From Sphingomonas bacterium (GTDB lineage: Bacteria; Pseudomonadota; Alphaproteobacteria; Sphingomonadales; Sphingomonadaceae): a DNA stretch of 43,768 nt. The stretch spans positions 1 through 43,768 of the forward strand of contig NZ_JAQGLC010000272.1 in NCBI RefSeq assembly GCF_028293085.1, read 5' to 3'. The translations under genes and the position numbers were made by a program. Within the stretch, counting starts at the first letter, position 1; every line of letters begins with the position of its first letter. The notes beneath the pieces were generated by a model that made no database searches, was not told the DNA's origin, and saw only the letters and a list, made by a program, of their open reading frames with translations. Shown one piece after another: positions 9,249 to 17,538 of the stretch.

Positions 9249-10457
9249 ATGGGGGCATCCGCGAACAGGGCCGGCTCAATCGGCTTCGCGCTTCTGGGCT
9301 TGGTCAGTGGGGCCGCCGGGCTTGCGGTCGTCGCATCGAGTACATTGAATGCGACCGTCAGCGATACACGGCCGAACGGCATCCGGGGCCTGGCGGCCGG
9401 CAGCGTCGCGGCCGAGCATCAGCAACTGACGAACGAGCTCGCTCCCGAAAAGGGGGCGGTCCTCGCCCTCAGGAACAAGGCCATGGCGCGGCAGTTGCTC
9501 GCCCGCGCGCCGCTCGACCCGGCCGCGCAGACCTATCTTGGCCTCGCCGCCGACGGCAGCAAGGACAGGCCCCGCGCCCTGAAGTTGATGACGCTTGCGC
9601 TGCGCAGCGAGGAGCGATCGCTACGGCCGCGGCTCTGGCTGATGGACGAAGACCTGCGCCGCCGCAATTATGCGGGTGCGATCGAGCATTTCGATCGCCT
9701 TGCCAGCATTGGGCCCGCAGCAAGCGAAGCAGCGATCGCCGCGATGACGCCGATCGTACGCGATCCGGCGAGTCACGCGCCGCTCGCCCGGAAACTGGCC
9801 ACGAACCCGTTATGGCGTTCCTCCTTCCTGTATGCGCTCAATCGGCAGGGCGTGTCGCCGGATGTCGTGTTTCGCCTGACACCGCAGGGCTCGGCCAAGG
9901 CACAGGTTCTTTCCGAACAGGGTGCACTGTTGCTGACCCTGGTGAAGAACCACGAATATGAGCGCGCCTATCTCGCATGGATCAACTTCCTGCCGCCCGC
10001 GTCGCTCGGTCATGTCGGCCCCGTCTTCGATCCGCAATTCCAGAATTTCGTTGGCCCGATGCCCTTCAACTGGCAGCTGACCGACACCACCGACGGATCC
10101 AGCGAGTTCAGGAAGCCGAGTGGCCTGGTCGTCTCCTATCTCGGCACGGCGGCCGCCAATCTGACGGAACAGACTCTTCTCCTGCCGGCCGGCCGCTACC
10201 GGCTTTCGACCGTCGCGACGGGCGCAGACGAGAACAACCAACTGTCCTGGACCGTGAGCTGCAGCAGTGGGAGCGAGCCGTTGCAGACGTTGCGGCTCGC
10301 CAAGCTCCAGGCAGGCCGGCAACGATACAATACCATGTTCTCCGTCCCCAGCCCGGGATGTGAATCGCAACGGCTGGCATTGGTGGGCTCGCCCTCCGAA
10401 TTTCCACGCACCGCCGACGCGGTGATCGAGGAGATCAGGATCGAGCCGGTGAAATGA
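9249..10457 (+). CDS. Uncharacterised membrane-anchored protein with TPR-like region, EPS-associated
   Basis: I do not recognise a named family. The 402-residue protein has an N-terminal hydrophobic segment (SIGFALLGLVSGAAGLAVVA, about residues 10-29) that could be a signal anchor. An alanine-rich helical region of about residues 70-190 resembles degenerate TPR repeats (LARAPLDPAAQTYLGLAA; RRRNYAGAIEHFDRLASIGP). The C-terminal third is beta-rich with two cysteines (VSCSSG; PSPGCES) and ends as a possible carbohydrate-binding-like sandwich. It probably faces the periplasm. It sits 5 bases after the kinase gene and 4 bases before the polymerase-type gene, so it is almost certainly cotranscribed and may act in polymerisation or export. 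That role is inferred from position only. Confidence 0.8.
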   Translation: MGASANRAGSIGFALLGLVSGAAGLAVVASSTLNATVSDTRPNGIRGLAAGSVAAEHQQLTNELAPEKGAVLALRNKAMARQLLARAPLDPAAQTYLGLAADGSKDRPRALKLMTLALRSEERSLRPRLWLMDEDLRRRNYAGAIEHFDRLASIGPAASEAAIAAMTPIVRDPASHAPLARKLATNPLWRSSFLYALNRQGVSPDVVFRLTPQGSAKAQVLSEQGALLLTLVKNHEYERAYLAWINFLPPASLGHVGPVFDPQFQNFVGPMPFNWQLTDTTDGSSEFRKPSGLVVSYLGTAAANLTEQTLLLPAGRYRLSTVATGADENNQLSWTVSCSSGSEPLQTLRLAKLQAGRQRYNTMFSVPSPGCESQRLALVGSPSEFPRTADAVIEEIRIEPVK

Positions 10458-10461
10458 AGCG

Positions 10462-11868
10462 ATGAAACCTAGATCCTCCTCCCGCCGCTCGACTCGCCCG
10501 GCCCTGCGAGAATCGCCTTTCTCCTTGGGTTACGTGCTGATTCCCGGCTTCCTCGCGCTGTGCGTCGCACTCGGCGGCTCGAGCGGCGGCGGCATGCTGC
10601 CGAATATCGCGCTTCAATTGATCGCGACCTTGCTGCTGGCGTACAGCGTCGCGAAATTCGCCACCGTCTCCTTTTCCGGTTCCGCCAAGCTGCTCATCGC
10701 CATCGTCCTGTGTTGGATCGGCTGGGGGGTGTTGCAGCTCGTTCCGCTACCGCCGTCGATCTGGACGCTCGCGCCGGGCCGCGACGTGCTCGAACAACGC
10801 CTGATTGCAGGAGGCATAGCCCCCCTGCCCTCGTTGCCCCTGTCGTTGAATCCGGCCGGCACGATCAAGCATCTCGCGGCGCTGTTGCCGCCGCTGGCGA
10901 TCGGCGCAGCGATCCTTTCCCGACCGCCCGCGGAAGCCAACGGGCTGCGCTGGGCGATTCCCCTTCTGGCGTTCGTGTCGCTCCTGATCGGGGTTGCCCA
11001 GTTGATCAGCGGCCAGAGCTCGCCGCTTTATTTTTACGAGAACACCAATCTGGACCTTCCGGTCGGCCTGATGGCGAACGCGAACCACCAGGCCACGCTG
11101 ATGTTGTGCGCGATCCCGTTCGTCGCATCGCTGGCCGGCACGGAAAATGCGGCGGGATCAAAGGCAAAAGGCCGCGAGATGCTCCTCGCCGCGATGGCGG
11201 TGATGTTCCTGATCGGCATCGTGATCAGCCGGACCTATGCGACCTATGTGCTCGCGCTGCCCGTGGTCGTGGCGAGCTGGCTGATCGCGCGGCCGCGGTC
11301 GCTTGGTCCGGCGCGCTATATCGGGCCCCTCATCGTGCTGCTGACCATCGCCCTACTGGCATTCGTCGTCGTGGCCGGCCCGGCGATCTTCGCTGACCCG
11401 ACCGTGAACGCGACGCAATTGTCCCGACCGGCAATGTATGCCGTCACGGCAAAAGCGCTCGAACACTTCTTTCCGCTGGGAAGCGGATTTGGCAGCTTCC
11501 CGCCGGTTTACCGGCTGTTCGAAGATCCCAGCCTGGTCACGAACGTATTCGTCAACCACACGCATTCGGATTATCTGGAACTTGCCCTGGAGGGCGGCCT
11601 TCCCGGCCTGTTGCTGATCGCGGTCCTGTTCCTGTGGTGGCTCAGGCGTGCCGCGGCGATCTGGTTCGCCCGGTCCCCGAGCCGGATCGAGCGCGCCGCC
11701 GTGATCGCGACGGGCGCTATTTTCTGCCACAGCATCGTCGACTATCCGGCGCGTACCAGCGCGATCGCTGCGATCCTGGGTGCCGGCCTGGCACTGATGG
11801 TACCGAGATCGACCGATGTGAAGGTGGACGAAGCCCCGGCCGGCGGTCGACACCTGTCGGCCGAATGA
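10462..11868 (+). CDS. O-antigen ligase/polymerase family membrane protein (Wzy_C type)
   Basis: Polytopic inner-membrane protein likely to polymerise EPS repeat units at the periplasmic face; a ligase-type activity is the alternative. The 468 residues contain about ten to twelve hydrophobic segments. The large periplasmic loop late in the protein carries the Wzy_C/WaaL hallmark, with the pattern NHTHSDYLELALEGGLPG around residues 365-385. It follows the kinase and the uncharacterised gene with tight spacing, which favours polymerase over ligase. A second polymerase-like gene lies at 13833, so which one is the main Wzy is unresolved. Its stop overlaps an ATG at 11865. Confidence 0.82.
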   Translation: MKPRSSSRRSTRPALRESPFSLGYVLIPGFLALCVALGGSSGGGMLPNIALQLIATLLLAYSVAKFATVSFSGSAKLLIAIVLCWIGWGVLQLVPLPPSIWTLAPGRDVLEQRLIAGGIAPLPSLPLSLNPAGTIKHLAALLPPLAIGAAILSRPPAEANGLRWAIPLLAFVSLLIGVAQLISGQSSPLYFYENTNLDLPVGLMANANHQATLMLCAIPFVASLAGTENAAGSKAKGREMLLAAMAVMFLIGIVISRTYATYVLALPVVVASWLIARPRSLGPARYIGPLIVLLTIALLAFVVVAGPAIFADPTVNATQLSRPAMYAVTAKALEHFFPLGSGFGSFPPVYRLFEDPSLVTNVFVNHTHSDYLELALEGGLPGLLLIAVLFLWWLRRAAAIWFARSPSRIERAAVIATGAIFCHSIVDYPARTSAIAAILGAGLALMVPRSTDVKVDEAPAGGRHLSAE

Positions 11869-11929
11869 GCGCCCCGGCCATGCAGGAGCGTGCGAGCAAC
11901 GCCGGTCGGCGCGCACGTCCCTCGCGACC

Positions 11930-12976
11930 ATGATCGCGCAGTTCGACGTCAACACGATCTGGCGTCGGAAATTCGGCGAGGCGCTTCGGCGACGGAAGCC
12001 GGACACGATGCTATTCTCGCCCCGGGCCTTTTCGCTGCGAGGCGAGCATGATCGCGAAGAGGGCGTGACGCCGGTCTCCCTGCCGCCCGGCTGGGCGAAC
12101 CGGACGGCGATCCTGTCGATGCCGCTGTTGAAGCGCCGGGCCATGGCCATGGCCGCCCAGCGCAACGGACGCCTTTCTACCGCTATCCTCACCTCGTTCC
12201 ACTATCTGCCATTGGCCAGAAGCCTCCGGTCCACGGCCCACATCATCTATTACTGCTCGGACGATTATCGCGGCTATGCCGGCTGGGGTGGCGAGGCCGG
12301 GGTCGCGCTTGAGGCCGAGCTCTGCCGACTCGCCACGCTTTCGGTGTTCGTCAGCATTGCGCTGCGCGATCGGGCGGTTTCGGAATATGGCCTGGACCCG
12401 GCATCCTGCATCGTCGCCCCCAATGCTTCGGAGCCGCGCTTCACCGAGGCGGTGACGCGACCGTCGGAGCTTGGAGCGTTGCCGGGCCCCGTCTTCGGCA
12501 CGGTCGGCGTGTTCAACGACCGGATCGACTATGGTTTCCTGGAGCGGGTCGCGGCTTCCAGCCAGGTCGGATCGCTCGCCCTGGTAGGGCCGTTGCAGAT
12601 CCCGGCGGACGCCGACGCTGCGGTCGGGCGTCTGCGCGACAACCCGAAGGTCCACTGGTTCGGGGCGCGTCCCCATGCCGAAATCCATGCGTGGATGGCG
12701 GGTATCGATATCGCCGTCATCCCCTATGCACAGAGCGCGTTCAATCACTTCTGTTCGCCTATGCGGCTCTGGGATCATCTCGCGATAGGCCAGCCGATCC
12801 TCGCGACCGATGCCTGCGATCAGGTCGCGCGGCAGATCGGCGTTTTCGTGGTCGGGCCCGGGGACGAGCTTGATCGGTCCATCAGCTCTGTTAAGACAGC
12901 CGCCGAGAGCGGAAGGCGCCCGCATCTCGAAAGCTGGGACGACCGGGTGGCGCTAATAGCGCCTTGGATTAGTTAG
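11930..12976 (+). CDS. Glycosyltransferase-like protein (GT-B fold)
   Basis: Probable glycosyltransferase of 348 residues. The N-terminal part contains ILTSFHYLPLARSL and HIIYYCSDDYRGYAGWGGE, typical of GT-B enzymes related to family 1/4. The donor half has FGTVGVFNDRIDYGFLE, then DIAVIPY followed by CSPMRLWDHLAIGQPILA. This P-x-R/K-x-W/F-D/E-xLA pattern replaces the usual E-x7-E. The start at ATG 11930 has no obvious ribosome site but overlaps by four bases the stop of a 22-codon mini-frame (11865-11933) that itself overlaps the previous gene's stop. Translation may therefore be coupled. Donor and acceptor are unknown. Confidence 0.78.
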   Translation: MIAQFDVNTIWRRKFGEALRRRKPDTMLFSPRAFSLRGEHDREEGVTPVSLPPGWANRTAILSMPLLKRRAMAMAAQRNGRLSTAILTSFHYLPLARSLRSTAHIIYYCSDDYRGYAGWGGEAGVALEAELCRLATLSVFVSIALRDRAVSEYGLDPASCIVAPNASEPRFTEAVTRPSELGALPGPVFGTVGVFNDRIDYGFLERVAASSQVGSLALVGPLQIPADADAAVGRLRDNPKVHWFGARPHAEIHAWMAGIDIAVIPYAQSAFNHFCSPMRLWDHLAIGQPILATDACDQVARQIGVFVVGPGDELDRSISSVKTAAESGRRPHLESWDDRVALIAPWIS

Positions 12977-12986
12977 GAAGTTTCGC

Positions 12987-13805
12987 TTGGTCGCTGAACA
13001 GATCCGCAAGCTGATGTCGTGGCATGCTGCGACCCGGGCACCGCTCAGCGGACCGCTCTACACCTTTTGCCGCCGGTACGTGATGGCATGGAGCAATGCC
13101 GAGGTCGATATCGACGTGAATGGCGAGCGCTGGCTGGTCCAGGCGATCGCCAGGCACACGCCGGCGCCAGGCAGCGTCTATGTCGATGTCGGCGCCAATG
13201 TCGGGGACTGGAGCAGGCTGGTGGTCGACAACGCGCCCGGCGCGCGCCTGATCGCCTTCGAGCCCGTCCCCCCCGTGCGCGACCAATTGATTGGCAACCT
13301 GGCGGGCAGGAACGCTGAAATCCTGCCCTACGCCCTCTCCGATCAGGCGGGTAAGGTTGAAATCAACTACACCCCGGGCAATTCCCATTTCTCGTCGATC
13401 GAAACCGTCGGCAAGGACACGCAGATGGAGGGTCAGGTGGTCGAGGTGCAGCGCCGCACTGGCGACGATATCTGCGCGGAACTCGGCATCGGCCATATCC
13501 GCTTCCTCAAGGTCGACACCGAAGGCCATGACCTCAAGGTCATCGAGGGTTTCCGGAACGCGATCGACGCATCCCGGATCGACGTGATCCAGTTCGAATA
13601 TAATTATATGTCGATCTTCTCGCGGACTTTCCTCAGGGATTTCTTCGCAGCGTTGACGCCAGGCATGCGAATCGGCCGTCTGTTGCGTGACAGGATCGAG
13701 TATTTTGACTATGCGCCGGCGCTGGACAATTTCATTCAGGCGAATTTCATTGCCGTTCGGGCCGACCTTTCCGAAGGCGAACTCGCCTTCCTGTCGCGGC
13801 GATAG
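12987..13805 (+). CDS. FkbM-family methyltransferase
   Basis: Predicted SAM-dependent O-methyltransferase, probably methylating a sugar of the repeat unit or its precursor. The 272-residue protein has SAM motif I in SVYVDVGANVGDWSRLV (about residues 59-75), an acidic motif in LIAFEPVPPVRDQL and the FkbM signature FLKVDTEGHDLKVIEGF near residues 172-188. The start is TTG at 12987. AGGAAG overlapping the preceding stop provides the ribosome site, and no better start is seen. It lies between a GT and the membrane protein at 13833, in the same direction and tightly packed. Confidence 0.88.
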   Translation: MVAEQIRKLMSWHAATRAPLSGPLYTFCRRYVMAWSNAEVDIDVNGERWLVQAIARHTPAPGSVYVDVGANVGDWSRLVVDNAPGARLIAFEPVPPVRDQLIGNLAGRNAEILPYALSDQAGKVEINYTPGNSHFSSIETVGKDTQMEGQVVEVQRRTGDDICAELGIGHIRFLKVDTEGHDLKVIEGFRNAIDASRIDVIQFEYNYMSIFSRTFLRDFFAALTPGMRIGRLLRDRIEYFDYAPALDNFIQANFIAVRADLSEGELAFLSRR

Positions 13806-13832
13806 CGCGATGACTCCAATGTCGAGAGCGTC

Positions 13833-15146
13833 GTGAGCATTTACCTGATCGTCCTGTCCGGCCTCATCCTGGGGCTCGGTGCCGTGCCATTTTTCAGGCC
13901 GCGCAGCATTTTCGATTACCCGTTCGTCGTCGGGATGTTTCTGTCGGTGTGGTTCCTGCCGCAGGCCTGGAATGTGGAGCGATTAGGCCTGGCCGGCGCC
14001 TTCGACCCGACGCTGGCCTGGCGGTACATCATCTTGTGTATCGTGTTTCTGGTGGGCGGCTATCTGCTCGGGCGCGGTATGAACCTCCAGCAGGCCAAGA
14101 CAAACCAGGCGGAAATATCCGCCATGTACAGCGAGAAGCGCATGTCGCAGGCGTCCGCCGGCCTCATCGCGGTTGGAGCGGTCGCCTATTTCATGATGTC
14201 GCGACTGGCCGCGACCGATGAATATGGCGCGGGTTGGAACGGTATCATCATCGTCTATGCCACGCTGGCGCAGTGCCTTGTGTTCGGCGCAGCGCTGACT
14301 TTCCTGATCTATTTGCGAACGAAGGATAAATTTTCGCTCGTTTTGTTTTTCATCGCAACCGCCGTGTTTGCGCCGGTTCTGTTCGTCTCCATCAAGCGCG
14401 AATTTATTTTCGAGTTCTGCGTCATCGTTTTTGGCAGCCTTTTTCTGGTTCGGAATATCGTTCCATCACGTCTGATCCTGATAGCCGGATGCGTGATCGG
14501 CGCCTTCATCGTCAATAACGCGGGCGACATTCGCGGATATGTGAAAGAAAATGACGCGACGCTCGTCGGCGCGCTGACAGATTCGGACCTGATCACACAA
14601 TCAACCACCAGCGCAAGAGACCGAAGTGCCGAACCGGCGGCTCCCGAAGTCAGCGGCGCGGTAACGGATATCGCGATCGCCTCCGAGATCGGCGATTACT
14701 ATCCCTTCACATCGATCATCAACGGCATGGTATCGCGCTATTTTCCGTCATTCATTTTCGGACGCGACGCCAAGAATGCGTTGATGATGAAGAACCGGGA
14801 CGAGAATCCGCTTCTCAACCGCTATTATGCGAACGGCGCGACCCGCACCGGCTTCTCCGACACATTCCAGGATTTCTGGTATTTTGGCGTGTTCGCCTTC
14901 ATGGCGCTTGGATTCTTTTACGGCTGGACCTTGAATCTGGCGAAGATCGGCGGCTTGCGCGGCCAGTATCTGTACGTGTCGATGCTGGGCACCGGCCTCC
15001 ACGCCATCACCCACTCCTTCGCTGAGTTCGCAGCTGCCTTGCCATTCCTTTGGCTCGTGGTCTGGCTGCCGTTCCGATATGCCCGGATCACGCCCGAGGA
15101 AAGCAAACGCCTGATGCTCGCCCTGCACCTTCAAGGTAGATCGTGA
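13833..15146 (+). CDS. Polytopic membrane protein, candidate Wzy-type polymerase
   Basis: A 437-residue protein with about ten hydrophobic segments, starting MSIYLIVLSGLILGLGAVPF. A hydrophilic loop at about residues 240-345 contains AIASEIGDYYPFTSIINGM and GFSDTFQDFWYFGVFAF, a layout seen in oligosaccharide-repeat-unit polymerases and related uncharacterised membrane proteins. It lacks the clear Wzy_C motif found in the protein at 10462. The central part (about 14300-14800) is visibly richer in A and T than the surrounding genes, a common property of polymerase genes in EPS loci and a sign of separate ancestry. It starts at GTG 13833. Polymerase is the best guess, but an accessory membrane protein is possible. 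Confidence 0.65.
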   Translation: MSIYLIVLSGLILGLGAVPFFRPRSIFDYPFVVGMFLSVWFLPQAWNVERLGLAGAFDPTLAWRYIILCIVFLVGGYLLGRGMNLQQAKTNQAEISAMYSEKRMSQASAGLIAVGAVAYFMMSRLAATDEYGAGWNGIIIVYATLAQCLVFGAALTFLIYLRTKDKFSLVLFFIATAVFAPVLFVSIKREFIFEFCVIVFGSLFLVRNIVPSRLILIAGCVIGAFIVNNAGDIRGYVKENDATLVGALTDSDLITQSTTSARDRSAEPAAPEVSGAVTDIAIASEIGDYYPFTSIINGMVSRYFPSFIFGRDAKNALMMKNRDENPLLNRYYANGATRTGFSDTFQDFWYFGVFAFMALGFFYGWTLNLAKIGGLRGQYLYVSMLGTGLHAITHSFAEFAAALPFLWLVVWLPFRYARITPEESKRLMLALHLQGRS

Positions 15147-15207
15147 AGGTCCGCAAGGGATTCGGCCACCGTCGGATCGCGCAGGGCATCGCCGGGAAAG
15201 GCAGCCG

Positions 15208-16377
15208 GTGCGCGCGCTGCTGATCCAGCCGGGAGCACGGCACGGTTACGCGCTCGCCCGATTTCTTCATGAGGCGGGTGCGCTGCAACGGCTCTATACC
15301 GATTTCGCCGTGTCCGAGGGTTCGCCGGAGCATTTCCTCCTGAAGGCGGTAGCGCGCCTGGATCGCGGTCGGGTCTTCTCCCGGCGCGTGGTCAGCGGCC
15401 TGCCGTCATCGCTGATGCGACGGCTGCCACTGGCGGCGTTGATCGCCAAGAAGCGATCGCCCGAGAACCCCGAGCGATGGAAATTCCTCGCCCGCGATCT
15501 TCGGGAAGCCGATGTCGTCTATTCGCAATATTTCGCTGGCGGCCCGCAAATCGATGAGTTGACGGCGCAGGGCGCGCGGTTCGTGTCTGACGTCTTCATC
15601 ATGCCCTCCGCCCACCGGATCGTGAACCGCGAGATCGCGAAGTTCCCCGACTGGCGCGAAACGCCGTTCTCGCCCGAGGCAGCGGCCATGCTCGATGCCG
15701 TGAGCATGGCAATGATCGAACGCTCCGACGGGCTGTTCTGCCCGTCGCAGAGCGTGATCGACGACGTCGCGACCTATCTTCCGTCGGCACGCGCCAAGTG
15801 CCGACTGGTTCGCTACGGATCGAGCCTCGGCTTTCCGCAGCCGAACCAACCCGTCGCGAAGCGCGTGCTCTTCGCGGGATCGGTCCAGTTGCGCAAAGGG
15901 CCGCAATATCTCGCTCTCGCCGCGGCCCGCATCGCGCGGATCGATCCCTCGATCCAATTCGTCGTCGCCGGCAGCGCGTCCGCGGGCGCCGCCGCCCAGC
16001 TTCGCGCGCCCAATATCGAGTTGCTCGGCCACGTATCGCGCGAGCGGATGCGGGCCGAATATATGCGCGCCGACATCCTCGCCTTCCCCTCGCTTGCGGA
16101 AGGCTCGGCCGGCGTCGTTCTCGAAGCGATGTCGGCCGGCCTGCCGGTCGTCGCGACACGTGAAGCCGGAGTCGATTTCCGTGATGGCGAGAGCGGCATC
16201 ATGGTGCCGCCGGCCGATGACGAGGCGCTTGCCGAGGCGATCCTCGCGGTCGTCGGAGACCGCCCCCGCCGCGACGCGATGGCGCGATCAGCGCGGGCCG
16301 AATTCCTGGCGTATGACGAGCGCGCCTGGGGGGCGGCCTTTGTCGGCGCGCTGCGGGAATTTGCCGCGGATGGCTGA
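15208..16377 (+). CDS. Glycosyltransferase family 4
   Basis: Predicted GT-B retaining glycosyltransferase of 389 residues for repeat-unit assembly. The N-terminal half is divergent and contains DVVYSQYFAGGPQIDEL. The donor domain begins near residue 210 with KRVLFAGSVQLRKGPQYL, followed by IQFVVAGSASAG and ADILAFPSLAEGSAGVVLEA, which holds the E-x7-E motif, then AMSAGLPVVAT. It starts at GTG 15208 with AAAGG upstream. The end overlaps the next GT gene by 8 bases (ATGGCTGA), so the two are translationally coupled. Sugar specificity is not deducible. Confidence 0.88.
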   Translation: MRALLIQPGARHGYALARFLHEAGALQRLYTDFAVSEGSPEHFLLKAVARLDRGRVFSRRVVSGLPSSLMRRLPLAALIAKKRSPENPERWKFLARDLREADVVYSQYFAGGPQIDELTAQGARFVSDVFIMPSAHRIVNREIAKFPDWRETPFSPEAAAMLDAVSMAMIERSDGLFCPSQSVIDDVATYLPSARAKCRLVRYGSSLGFPQPNQPVAKRVLFAGSVQLRKGPQYLALAAARIARIDPSIQFVVAGSASAGAAAQLRAPNIELLGHVSRERMRAEYMRADILAFPSLAEGSAGVVLEAMSAGLPVVATREAGVDFRDGESGIMVPPADDEALAEAILAVVGDRPRRDAMARSARAEFLAYDERAWGAAFVGALREFAADG

Positions 16378-17446
16378 CCTGCCACCGATCCTGCACATCC
16401 TGCCGGCCGAGCCCTTTGGCGGGCTCCAGGTTCTGGTGATCGAGCTCGCGCGTGCGCAACGAGCTGAAGGCAAGGTGGCGAAAATCGTCCTGCTGGCCCC
16501 GTCGGAACGGGTCGAAGCGCGCTGTCGGGCGGCGGGGATCGAACCTGTCGTCCTGACAGGGCCGAAGCTCGGACGCATGGTCGCTCTTGCGCGGATTGTT
16601 CGGCAGCGCGAACCCGCGATCCTGCACAGCCATTGCGAGCCGATCTGGGCGACGGTGCCCCTCGCAATGCGGGGTGCAGCCTGGATGGTCCATCAGCATG
16701 TCTATGCATCGCAGAAAAGCATCCGCGATCGTGCCGGAAACCTGATCCGCCGGTTTTTCGCCCGGCGATTCGTCGGGATCACCCATTCGGTCGCGCAATC
16801 GTTCGTCGAGCAAGGGCTCGTCGCGGCCGAGCGAACGAGCGTCGTCCACAACGGACTGGACCTGGCCACCCTGCCCTCCCCTGTCGCTGGCCGCAACATT
16901 GCGCCGCCGTTCACCGTCGTCTTTGTCGGTCGGGCCGTTCGCGAAAAGGGCCTGTTCGATTTCATCGAGGCGGCCGATCTTCTGCGCGATGAAACCGGAT
17001 TGAGATTCGTCATCGCCGGTGAAGGCGCCGACCTCGCCGAGGCGCGCGCCGTCATCACCGCTCGGGGTCTGGACGATCGGATCGCGGTGCTGGGCTTCGT
17101 CCACGATACCGCAGCATTATGGAGCGAAGCCGACATGCTGCTGATGCTGTCGACCCGCGAACCGTTCGGCCTGGTGATCCTGGAAGCGATCGCCTCGGGG
17201 GTCGCGGTCCTAGGCTACGACATTCCTTCGGGCGGCAGTGAAGTCATGTCGGTCATTCCGGGGTGCCGCATGGTGGCGGCTTTCTCGATCGCGAATCTCG
17301 CCGACGCAGTGCGCGAGGCGGCGAACGACCCTGCCGCGCTCCGCTCGCAGGTTGCGACGGGACGCGCCATTGTCGCCAGTCAATTCTCGCTTGGCCGAAT
17401 GGAAAAGAACGTGGCGCGCGAATATGAGCGGCTTGCGCATCCTTGA
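16370..17446 (+). CDS. Glycosyltransferase family 4
   Basis: Predicted GT-B glycosyltransferase of 358 residues. The start ATG 16370 is chosen because the family-like N-terminus PILHILPAEPFGGLQVLVIE follows directly. The open frame upstream is only a shadow of the previous gene. The acceptor domain includes ILHSHCEPIWA and HQHVYASQKSIRDR. The donor domain has FTVVFVGRAVREKGLFDFIE, LRFVIAGEGADL and the E-x7-E motif in TREPFGLVILEAIASG. An 8-base overlap with the preceding GT suggests coupled expression. It is followed by a 92-base gap before a GT with a non-canonical start. Confidence 0.88.
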   Translation: MADLPPILHILPAEPFGGLQVLVIELARAQRAEGKVAKIVLLAPSERVEARCRAAGIEPVVLTGPKLGRMVALARIVRQREPAILHSHCEPIWATVPLAMRGAAWMVHQHVYASQKSIRDRAGNLIRRFFARRFVGITHSVAQSFVEQGLVAAERTSVVHNGLDLATLPSPVAGRNIAPPFTVVFVGRAVREKGLFDFIEAADLLRDETGLRFVIAGEGADLAEARAVITARGLDDRIAVLGFVHDTAALWSEADMLLMLSTREPFGLVILEAIASGVAVLGYDIPSGGSEVMSVIPGCRMVAAFSIANLADAVREAANDPAALRSQVATGRAIVASQFSLGRMEKNVAREYERLAHP

Positions 17447-17526
17447 TCGAGATGATTCCGGAATAATGGCGGCAAAGTTTTTCTCGCAGCTGCAACCAAA
17501 GCGCGATACCAGCCCTTGGCCAGACC

Positions 17527-17531
17527 AGGAG
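17527..17531 (+). promoter_or_regulatory. Ribosome binding site that points to an ATT start
   Basis: AGGAG lies 7 bases upstream of ATT at 17539. No ATG, GTG or TTG exists in that frame between the stop TAA at 17464 and the GTG at 17617, so this site supports initiation at ATT. Confidence 0.6.
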
Positions 17532-17538
17532 CGGTAAC

